DNA from: a virus | Reading direction: 5' to 3' (one strand) | Length of the DNA: 64,000 bases | IMG/VR virus record: IMGVR_UViG_3300009507_000012 | Span: 1-64,000 of that record | Shown here: in pieces, positions 39,277 through 48,000 of the stretch | Position numbering within the stretch: position 1 is the stretch's first letter | Layout of the letters: each line of letters starts with the position of its first letter | Made by a program: the position numbers and the translations under genes | The notes under the pieces: generated by a model | Seen by the model: only the letters and a program-made list of their open reading frames with translations | The model's database searches: none | What the model was told of the DNA's origin: nothing

Positions 39277-39639
39277 TTATTTACCTAGTGAAGCACCTAT
39301 TGCAGTACCAACAAGTCGTGAAGTTAATAAATCATATAAAATACCCTTTTGAACTCCTAATACCTTGGCTATCATTTTGCCCATAGATTTTCCTAAAGCA
39401 AAACCAGCTAACCCTCCGATAATAGACCCAAAAAGACCTTCATTAGTCATTTCATTATTAAATCTATTAATATCTAGATTTCCATCTTCATCTCTATATT
39501 CGTTTAAAAAAGAATCAACCGCTTGATCTACTTTTTCTTCTAATTCAAGAGTCCATTCCTGTTGAAGCCCTTCAGTTAAAAGCTCTAATTCATTTTCTGT
39601 AACTTTGTTTTCTTCTAAATATTCTATAAATGTTTTCAT
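39277..39639 (-). CDS. Glycine-zipper internal protein candidate
   Basis: 120 residues. MKTFIEYLEE at the start is close to the T4 internal-protein peptide MKTYQEF. Candidate sites are LLTE/GL and TNE/GL (near 67). After the second comes a hydrophobic glycine-zipper stretch, FGSIIGGLAGFALGKSMGK, ending GTAIGASLGK. Such a segment could insert in or cross a membrane. It parallels the core protein at 2893-3402 (LNE/GLIG then hydrophobic). Role in DNA ejection is inference. Confidence 0.6.
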   Translation of the reverse strand: MKTFIEYLEENKVTENELELLTEGLQQEWTLELEEKVDQAVDSFLNEYRDEDGNLDINRFNNEMTNEGLFGSIIGGLAGFALGKSMGKMIAKVLGVQKGILYDLLTSRLVGTAIGASLGK

Positions 39640-39641
39640 AA

Positions 39642-39651
39642 GTTATATATC
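39642..39651 (-). promoter_or_regulatory. GATATATAAC, near-copy of the late element
   Basis: One base different at the end from the common element; ends two bases before the ATG at 39639. As with the 8881-8890 copy, spacing is too short for a standard leader. Confidence 0.3.
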
Positions 39652-39653
39652 TT

Positions 39654-40205
39654 TTAATCTATGTCCATTTTAATTTCAAATCTATTATAGTAAATGTTTA
39701 AATCAAATGTGCTAAATTCAGAAATGTTTTCAGCCATGTTTAATGTTAATTCACTTATTTGATTTAATATAGGTTGTCCAAATGTAATACTAGCTATTCC
39801 TAATCCTTCTGCATCTAAGACTCTAAGTTTTAAATCATCTAAATGTTTTTGTTTAGTAGTAGGTGCATAATAATGCAATAAAATGTCATTCATCATCCAA
39901 TAGTTAATATAACCATCCATTAACTGCATTGTAACTGTAAATTGTCTAGTAATAGTATTTTGTATTGGAATTTTTCCTCTAAAATAACGAGTAGTTCCAT
40001 CATTATCTTGTTGTGATACTGGATCAAATGTAGTTCCTGGTAAATTGATTCCTTGAATACCATAATTAATAAAATCAATAGGCTCTTCAAAAAGATTTCC
40101 TGGTATTTTATTTAAATAAGGTTTATACTTTTCTACGATTTCTTTAGGTATAAAATTCTTATTAAATCTAAAATCAAATAAATTATTTCTACTATTTAAA
40201 ATCAT
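39654..40205 (-). CDS. Virion protein, possibly tail-tube or baseplate-tube-like
   Basis: 183 residues. INLPGTTFD near 74, then YFRGKIPIQNTITRQFTVTM and QLMDGYINYWMMNDI, followed by ELTLNMAENISEFSTFDLNI near the end. The order LPG, (Y/F)RG, beta strands with a central helix recalls the tail-tube fold (gp19/gp54 type), but I cannot align it with confidence. Start overlaps the stop of the 666-residue virion gene by four bases (ATGA). Confidence 0.55.
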   Translation of the reverse strand: MILNSRNNLFDFRFNKNFIPKEIVEKYKPYLNKIPGNLFEEPIDFINYGIQGINLPGTTFDPVSQQDNDGTTRYFRGKIPIQNTITRQFTVTMQLMDGYINYWMMNDILLHYYAPTTKQKHLDDLKLRVLDAEGLGIASITFGQPILNQISELTLNMAENISEFSTFDLNIYYNRFEIKMDID

Positions 40206-42202
40206 ACTATTGTATATTTACCTTTAAACACCATAGTTTCAGTACTTCCGTTATCGATTGAAATATAATATTTTTTATCTTTTAGACCACCTTTACCTTG
40301 TAATTTACTAGCATTTGCTTTATCTATCTTAAATAGGACTTCTCCATTGCTTAAATCAACATCTTTAAAACTTGTAACATTGTTAAAATAAATGCCATCT
40401 GAAAAATTAAGTTTTATATTTTTTAAATTAGTAAAAGATATTGCCTTTCTTTCACCATTGTCGATTTTAGAAATACTAAATTTAACATACATATCAAATG
40501 GTGATATTTCTAAACCAGTTTCATTATTAATAGAACTTATTTGTCCATCATCAATTGTTACGTTTCCTACATTCACCACAACATTTAATCTCTCAATAAA
40601 GGCAGGTGCATATTTTACTTGAGCTTTAGGTAAACTAGAATTAATTACTTGTGCAACATTCCTTGAAGCTTGTAAATCCGGAAGAGTATTATATACTCTA
40701 GTTAAATTAGCACTTGATGCTATATTTACTTGCATCATTCTCTTACCATATTTAGGTGCGTTGTTACCGATTAAACTTCCTCTCTTTACAATTTGAGTAT
40801 TATCTGTTTGATTGTAAATTCTCATAGTCACATCAATCATAAAACTTGCAGCGTTATTTGCATTTTGTATAATTGGTCTAAATTGAATTGGCTCTTCAAA
40901 ATCTTGAGTTTGCGTAATTGAGGTTGAATATGTTTCAATATAACTTGTGCCTATTTGTTCATTTACTATAATATCATAAATAACGCTAATGTCATCTGAG
41001 CTTGTCGCTATTCTATTTATTATATAGGACTCAAAGTCTGCTGCACTATTATCTTTCTCTCCATATATTTTAAAGTAGTCTCCATCGGTTGCCTCTTCTA
41101 CAACTACTGTAAAATCTTGGAATTCATCTTCTTTAGCAATTGTGAAATTAGTTTCGTCTCCTGTGTAAATGTAGTCAGTCCCATTAGTATCTTCTAAAAC
41201 ATCAACTAATTTTAAAGAAACTTCATAATTTGAAGTAGGGTCTAAGTCACTAGAGCCAGAACCATTGTCATAAAATAAATTGTTAAAATCTACAAACTGA
41301 TCTTTTAATGTTGGTAGTTTAACTTCTATAAAATTACTATAAAGAGTTTCACTTAATATAAAGGGTCTTGGATTTTTAATTTCAAAACTTGAAGTATTTA
41401 AATAAACTATTTGAGTTAAAAAGTTTTGAACTCCTGATGTTCTATTAGTTTTTACTTCGAATAAAAAACCCTCATAACCTCTTGCTGCAAAACTAAAACC
41501 ACTTCTTAAATGAAGTCTAACTTTATCATATTTTATTTTAGTAATATTATTTGTAGCATTTGTTTGACTTGCTAATAATTCAGTAGAATCAGTACCTGTC
41601 CATTCTACACTATCTATAAATCCTTCAGTACTATCTAAAAGAGCATATTTATTTTCATTAACATTTACAGCATGGTATCTTTCGATACTTCCCGAACCAG
41701 TTATGATACTATTACCAGTTTCTTCATCCGGTGTAGCAAATAATGGGTTTGCAACATTTCCAACTGTAACTTTGCCACCTATGAAATTAGTTAAAGAATA
41801 TTCAAAATTTCCTGTATTTGCTGGAATGTATGTGAATATGTTTCCACTTAATCCACTAGCATTATTCGTTCCAGTAATTGCAAAGTTAGCAGCAATAGTA
41901 AGAGCACTTAAATTAAATTTATATGTTTTTCCAACTTCTAATAACAGAGTTCTTGCAGCAAATCCTTCAATTGATATATAAGCTCCATCTTCAGTAACAT
42001 CGAAATTCACAACATCACTGCCTAGTTCATTTATAAGATGTCTAGTTAATGCAGGATTTGATTCATCGGTACTTAGTATTTTCATCTCACTGCCGTTATC
42101 ATCAACGTCTATCTCATAAGGAGCAGTATCTGCTTGATCGTGATAGATAAACTCTAAAAGTATATCATTATCTATTTTGTAATATCTTGAACTTTCTGCC
42201 AT
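40202..42202 (-). CDS. Large virion protein, function unknown
   Basis: 666 residues, rich in Asn, Thr, Ser and predicted beta strands. The N-terminal part has LEVGKTYKFNLSALTIAANF and IFTYIPANTGNFEYSLTN, which looks like a beta-sandwich (cupredoxin-like) pattern. No membrane segment. Position after the fibre genes suggests a tail or fibre component. Confidence 0.6.
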   Translation of the reverse strand: MAESSRYYKIDNDILLEFIYHDQADTAPYEIDVDDNGSEMKILSTDESNPALTRHLINELGSDVVNFDVTEDGAYISIEGFAARTLLLEVGKTYKFNLSALTIAANFAITGTNNASGLSGNIFTYIPANTGNFEYSLTNFIGGKVTVGNVANPLFATPDEETGNSIITGSGSIERYHAVNVNENKYALLDSTEGFIDSVEWTGTDSTELLASQTNATNNITKIKYDKVRLHLRSGFSFAARGYEGFLFEVKTNRTSGVQNFLTQIVYLNTSSFEIKNPRPFILSETLYSNFIEVKLPTLKDQFVDFNNLFYDNGSGSSDLDPTSNYEVSLKLVDVLEDTNGTDYIYTGDETNFTIAKEDEFQDFTVVVEEATDGDYFKIYGEKDNSAADFESYIINRIATSSDDISVIYDIIVNEQIGTSYIETYSTSITQTQDFEEPIQFRPIIQNANNAASFMIDVTMRIYNQTDNTQIVKRGSLIGNNAPKYGKRMMQVNIASSANLTRVYNTLPDLQASRNVAQVINSSLPKAQVKYAPAFIERLNVVVNVGNVTIDDGQISSINNETGLEISPFDMYVKFSISKIDNGERKAISFTNLKNIKLNFSDGIYFNNVTSFKDVDLSNGEVLFKIDKANASKLQGKGGLKDKKYYISIDNGSTETMVFKGKYTIV

Positions 42203-42205
42203 AAT

Positions 42206-43003
42206 TTATTTATCTCTTTTAAAATTGAACAACTTTGGAGTATATGTTAAAAATAAACCAAGTTGAGGTCCATGATAAACTCTATTGTCTTTTGTAAAAG
42301 TTAAGCCATAGCCAACTCCTAGACCTAATTTAACTCTACTTTTATATTCTTCCTTTGCTTTATTTATCTCATCTTCAATGAGACTAATTCCTTCAATACT
42401 ATTAAATGTTAAGCCCGGATATTTTGTAGCAATATTAATTTTTTTAATGCCATCAATTTCCTCAACACTTGAGTATAGTTTAATTCCTTGTTCATAACTA
42501 AAACTATTTAATGCACCTGTTAATTTATTATCCTTTTCGAACAGACTAATCTTACTATTCCATTTTCTCCAATTGCCATCTCCATAAACGGTAGAATCAT
42601 TAAAATATAAAACTGAATCACTTTCTATAAAAGCGTAAACTGTATCAACTTCTTTAATGTTAATTTCTGCACTTAACAATTGATTTACCTTTTTAAGTTT
42701 TTTAATATCTCCTAGTGCATTTTCGTATTTTGCATATAAGTCATTTGCGTCATTTGTTAATTCTTCTGCAGTAAACTCATATGCTGTAATTTCGCTAACT
42801 AAGAAGTCATTTTCATTTTTATAATATTTTATACTATCTTGGCTAGCGATAATATTTTGACCCGCTCTTTCTACTTTAACCTCTAAGCCTTTATTAATAG
42901 CCTTTATTTTAGAAGTCCTATTACATTGATGCATTAATAAAATAATAAGCAATAAAATAGTTGCTATAAAATGAATTGGCTTTATTTCTAAACTTTTAAA
43001 CAT
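42206..43003 (-). CDS. Membrane-anchored coiled-coil protein (Bacteroidota-phage type)
   Basis: 265 residues. One transmembrane segment near residues 12-26 (FIATILLLIILLMHQ), then a Lys/Glu helical coiled coil to about 110, then beta-rich sequence with alternating hydrophobics and a Gly-rich end (LGLGVGYGLTFTKDNRVYHG, GLFLTYTP). Proteins with this anchor-coil-beta layout are common in phages of Bacteroidota and are sometimes thought to act like spanins in lysis. No lysis enzyme is seen nearby, so function is open. Confidence 0.6.
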   Translation of the reverse strand: MFKSLEIKPIHFIATILLLIILLMHQCNRTSKIKAINKGLEVKVERAGQNIIASQDSIKYYKNENDFLVSEITAYEFTAEELTNDANDLYAKYENALGDIKKLKKVNQLLSAEINIKEVDTVYAFIESDSVLYFNDSTVYGDGNWRKWNSKISLFEKDNKLTGALNSFSYEQGIKLYSSVEEIDGIKKINIATKYPGLTFNSIEGISLIEDEINKAKEEYKSRVKLGLGVGYGLTFTKDNRVYHGPQLGLFLTYTPKLFNFKRDK

Positions 43004-43022
43004 TTATTTTTTATTTTATTAA

Positions 43023-45008
43023 TTATCCATTACCTATACCATCATTATTGATAACAGTACTACCTTGATATTCTCTATTGTATGAATTCCAAATAGTAGG
43101 CATGGTAAATGAAAATGAAATGTCAATACTTTGATCCGATGTCGTTGAAGCATTTCTACTTAAATCTTTAGGAGACAATGGTATAGGAGTTATAGGATTT
43201 TGACCATTTACTGTTCTTACACCATTTTTATAAAAATGAATAGTATTAGAATTAGGATAAATTACTCCTACAAATCCAAAATAAACATCAACAGATGTAC
43301 CTGGGCCTACCGCTAGGTTTAGATCACTACCGAATTGTGTAGAGATAGCAATATTTGCATATACAGGAGAAGTTCCACTATTTAAATATGGAAAAGTTTC
43401 ATCAAATCTTAATACAAAATAATTATTATTAAAGCTACCATTAATATCATATAGTGCCCATAAGGTATGAGATCTACACGTAAACCTTCCATTTACACTA
43501 ATTGAATTTCCAATTTTTACATACGATACAACGCTACTACTTCCACCAGAACCTAGAGGCAATGAGTCAAATGTGCTACCAGTGGGTTCACTGCTTAGAG
43601 TTCCACTTGCTGCATCTGATCTTTTATTTGCAGTAATAGGATCTACTAAATTATCTTCAAAGAAATAATCGCTAAGAGTTCTTTTATCGTCAGTTGATCC
43701 ATTATTCGGAGCAGGATGAAAGCCTGCAGCTGCAGAGCCTATAGCAGGCCCACCAGTTGCTGCTGCACCTCCTTTAAATCTAATACCATCGCCTGAACTT
43801 ACTTCAGTAGGATCAATAGCCCCATCAGTATCGCCATCATGGTCTCCATCACTATCACTAAAAAATAATGATTTGTCAGCTGTAATTAATTCCTTTTCTA
43901 TTTTAAGTTTAGATGCAGATTGTACTTGTAGATCATTAAAACCAGAAGCACTAGATACGTTAATTACGTTAGTATTCGCCGTTGTAATATTAGTCGCATT
44001 TGAAACATCAATATCTAATACAGGTGAATTAATATCAACATTAGTTGTCGCATTTATTCGAAAAATAGGAGTATTTAATCTTATTAAGCTTTTCGCCGCC
44101 AAATAAATAGAATCCGTACCGGCAGTATTTCCAATTAAAACATCATTATCATTTAAAGCCTTAATATTAATTTCTCCATCATTTGCTGTGATAGCAATAT
44201 CTACATTGTCTCCACCTCCATTTGCTATTATATTAACCGCAGAAGCATCTAAGTTTAAATCCTCATTAGAATTTATATCAATGTTACCGTCTCCCGATGT
44301 GTTGTCAATTAATATGTCTCCATCCTGACCATCGATCGTCACTCCTTGATTTCCTTCTATCTGTATTGCAGATCCATTAGACAATATTTCAATAGCTCCA
44401 CTTCCTTCAAAATTTAAAGTAGAACCTAATAATTTAATATTATTTCCAGGGTTTATTGTCATATTAACAGTTTCCCCTTGAACAGCAGCAGCGCTTCCTA
44501 CTATTTTTAAAGTAGTACCAGTACCGTTAGAATATTCACTTCTAATATTGTAAATTGCAGCATTACTATTATCTACCTTTAGCTCAATATGGTTTGGAGC
44601 ATCATCTGTCTTTAACAACATACTTAATAATGCAGTTGGAGAATATGAAGGAGCAGTAGAGACACTTGTGTCGTCTCCTAATATAATTCTAGAAGTAAGA
44701 GCTGCACTAGGTATAGTTCCAGGCTCATTAAAAGGTCTCAATACTCTAAAATCTGTTCCGGATGAATTAACATCACTGTCCCATATATTTAAAGAAACAC
44801 CTTGTTCTCCTTTTTGTCCACCATCACCTTTATCACCTTTATCACCTTCGTCTCCTTTTTGTCCTACGTTTCCGGTAGTTCCTTGAACTCCTTTAGGACC
44901 AATTGGCCCTCCACCATTTGCTAAAACTTGATCAAAGTTGTAATTTGTCTTTTCAACCTTGATATTATTTGAGTCAGCATCGAATAATTCTTTTATATTT
45001 ATTGCCAT
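43023..45008 (-). CDS. Collagen-like tail fibre protein
   Basis: 661 residues. Residues about 34-70 are Gly-X-Y repeats (GPIGPKGVQGTTGNVGQKG, GDEGDKGDKGDGGQKGEQG) forming a collagen-like triple helix. They are followed by a long Asn/Asp/Ile beta-helix-like shaft (INPGNNIKLLG, GVTIDGQDGDILIDN) and a C-terminal globular domain (SYVKIGNSISVNGRFTCRSH). Typical trimeric fibre layout; probably receptor contact at the C-terminal end. Two bases after the 1911-residue protein gene. Confidence 0.75.
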   Translation of the reverse strand: MAINIKELFDADSNNIKVEKTNYNFDQVLANGGGPIGPKGVQGTTGNVGQKGDEGDKGDKGDGGQKGEQGVSLNIWDSDVNSSGTDFRVLRPFNEPGTIPSAALTSRIILGDDTSVSTAPSYSPTALLSMLLKTDDAPNHIELKVDNSNAAIYNIRSEYSNGTGTTLKIVGSAAAVQGETVNMTINPGNNIKLLGSTLNFEGSGAIEILSNGSAIQIEGNQGVTIDGQDGDILIDNTSGDGNIDINSNEDLNLDASAVNIIANGGGDNVDIAITANDGEINIKALNDNDVLIGNTAGTDSIYLAAKSLIRLNTPIFRINATTNVDINSPVLDIDVSNATNITTANTNVINVSSASGFNDLQVQSASKLKIEKELITADKSLFFSDSDGDHDGDTDGAIDPTEVSSGDGIRFKGGAAATGGPAIGSAAAGFHPAPNNGSTDDKRTLSDYFFEDNLVDPITANKRSDAASGTLSSEPTGSTFDSLPLGSGGSSSVVSYVKIGNSISVNGRFTCRSHTLWALYDINGSFNNNYFVLRFDETFPYLNSGTSPVYANIAISTQFGSDLNLAVGPGTSVDVYFGFVGVIYPNSNTIHFYKNGVRTVNGQNPITPIPLSPKDLSRNASTTSDQSIDISFSFTMPTIWNSYNREYQGSTVINNDGIGNG

Positions 45009-45009
45009 T

Positions 45010-48000
45010 TTATGACTTTATTTTTATTAAAGGTCTAATCTTATAAGAGTAGCCTATTCTTTTATTATATATTAATCTAAAATTGAGAGGGTTTACAGGG
45101 TCTAATTTATAAGTAAAATTACCATCTGAGATATATCCATTTACATTTAAATTAGAGGGATCAGAAATAATATCAATTGTAGTTATTTGTTTTTTCCCTT
45201 CATATACCGCTAATCTAATAGAATCTATTGAAAATGCAGGTATTATATTTTCAGCAACATATCCATTAATATCATCACTTAACGTGTCAATTCTACCAAA
45301 ACTATTTTCAACCTCTACTAACCTGTTCATTGTATAACTTAAACCTAAACTACTTAGTTTTTTAACAACGGCCTCCCTCATATAAAAATCCATTATTACT
45401 TCTCTCTCAGTTTCTATATAATTAATATCATTTTGAGACTCACCTAATAATTTAATATTGTTTAATTCCTCAATAGTCTCATACCTTCCATGTGTAAAAT
45501 CAAATACTTCATATTCTTTATTTAATTTTATAGCGCTCGAACTCATATAGCTTTTTTCTTCAACAATATTTTTAGTTCCTGGAATATATTGAATTCCTCC
45601 CCTGCTAGTTGATCTAACGTAGTAAGTATCTTCCCATCTTGACATAAAAACATTTTTGTTTTTCTTTTCAATAGCAATTTCATTTATTAAATTATATTTA
45701 GGTAATAAATCATCTGATTCTGAAAGTTTTATAACTCCACTAGTGTCTATGTCATTTACTTTATGGAAAAAATGATTTTTAATAGTTCCCCATTGGCTAT
45801 CATGTAAAGGTGATTTAACTTCACCTATGTTAAATAATACCCCACACCCGTTTAGTTTTTTATATAATTCTATTGCAAGTTTATTTTCATTAGTATTACC
45901 AATGTTATAATTATAAACATATCCAATTGGAGTTCTATATACATCACTCCAGTCATATCCGTCACCCGGTTCAATTTTATGCATAGAAAAAGGTTCACTA
46001 AATGTAATAATAGGTTTAGTATTTACGGTATATTTTCCATTTTGTCTAGTTAAAAGAGCAAAATATTCGTTTCTAGATTCTATACTATATCCAATAGATT
46101 CATTTGTTAATCCAAACGCTTTAGGTTTATTAATGTCTATTTCAGGATATAAGTTAGAAGTTTTAACTATTTCAACACCGTCTTGCATTTCTAAAGAAAA
46201 TGTATTTTCAACAATACTTCCATCGGCATTAACTGTTAAATATTCAGCATTGTTAGTAGTATTTAAAATATTTGCAACATTTCCAGCAGATAATAAATTT
46301 AATAAAGATGAATGTGCAAAAATACCTCCACCTCTATATGAATAGCTTGCAGACTTATATTGATTTAATGTATAAAATTGAGTAGGTTGAGGAACACCAT
46401 TTATTGTCATTTCCCCAGTAACTGAAATTTTATTATCATTTATTACATTGTCTATGTTTAGTTCATATGTTATTCCAGCAACTTCAACTTCTAAAATACC
46501 ATAAGAACCAGTTATAGGATCTTTAAGTATTTGTGAAGTAAATGAAGGAACACTACCACTGCTGTGAGTAATTCCATCTATTACAGTGCTTTGACCTTGA
46601 CTTAAATTAACTGAACTTAAATCTAATGCACCTGAAACTATACTATTTGAATAGTTATAAAGATCTTGTAACTTATGATCTAGTTCATATAATAATTTTC
46701 TATTTAAACATCTAAAGTTATCATCTGATAAATTTAAATCTAAAATTAAAACAACAAATTTAAATTTTTTATTTTGAATTATTCTAAGTTTTAATTCATT
46801 TGGAGAATTTACATCAAAGGATGTTTTTAAAACGGTTGAAAATCTATAACCATTAAATTCACTATTTTTAATAAATTCTTTAGTTATGTTATTTTCAATT
46901 TTTTTTCTAGTTTTAGGTATAAATCTAATACCTTTAAATATTGTTGAGGCAAATGATTCACCTCCTCCATCTTCTATTATTGTATACTTTTTAAAAGTTC
47001 TAGATTTTCCAAATGAAGTTTGAGCAAATGTTTCATCAGAACCAACCATTGCCCCAGTCCCTACAAAATATGTTTTAAAATAATCAAAATTTATATCTTT
47101 AAAATGATCTAAACTAAATTCAATATTGGGTGAAGGTTTTAAATAACTAAAAGTATTATCGACATCAAAATACTCTAAGTATGTAGGGTATTCGTCTATA
47201 TAGAACCATTCGTGTGTCATTTTAGTTTCGTCTCTATCTAAACTTTCTAGAGAAGCAGCAAAATTAGTTTCACCAAATGCTTCATTTAAATTTAGAAAGT
47301 ATGGGTTTTCTCTAACATTTAAGCTATCCTTTAGAGACCATTTATTAATATATGGAACTACTCTGGAGATTGTAGCAAATTCCGTTGTATTATTTTCTTG
47401 TAGTCTTTCAAATTCACTAGATATTCTAGTCATTGTGTTTCCTTCAGGTAAACTGTTTTCATCTTCTAATATGTTTATTAAATTAGAAAAATAAGTATTA
47501 GAATCTTCCTTTAACCTTTCAACATCAGCATATGCATCTAAAGGCATTTCTCCATTAGGCCCAGTAGGTTCATCAATTGCATTTGAAAATGGGTAAAGTA
47601 TGTCATCTTCTAAATCTAATTCTTTTAAATCAGAATTAGATTCATCATAAAAATCAAAATCCATATCATGAATATCATATGCACTAAACATTCCCCATTC
47701 AATTTTAAAGTCTTTATAAACATTAACAATATTTTCTATACCATTGTTTTTATCTTTAAGAATTACTCTTTTAAAATTAGAATTTATCTCTCTTGGATCA
47801 TCTACTATGTCTAATACTTCATTAAATCTATTTTCAATATCTAATAAATATTCACCTATACTGATTTCATCTTCATCATCTTCATTAATATAAATTGAAG
47901 AATTTACATTACTTCCTCCTTTTAAATACCAAACTTCATTATTTAATAAAAAGTTAGAAGTTATGTTTTTATTAGAGGATTCCTCATTTATTTCTATGAA

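Noticed and set aside
42206-43003. Firm call as a spanin
   Set aside because: One membrane anchor and a coiled coil are seen, but there is no lipobox, partner or lysis cassette in the window.
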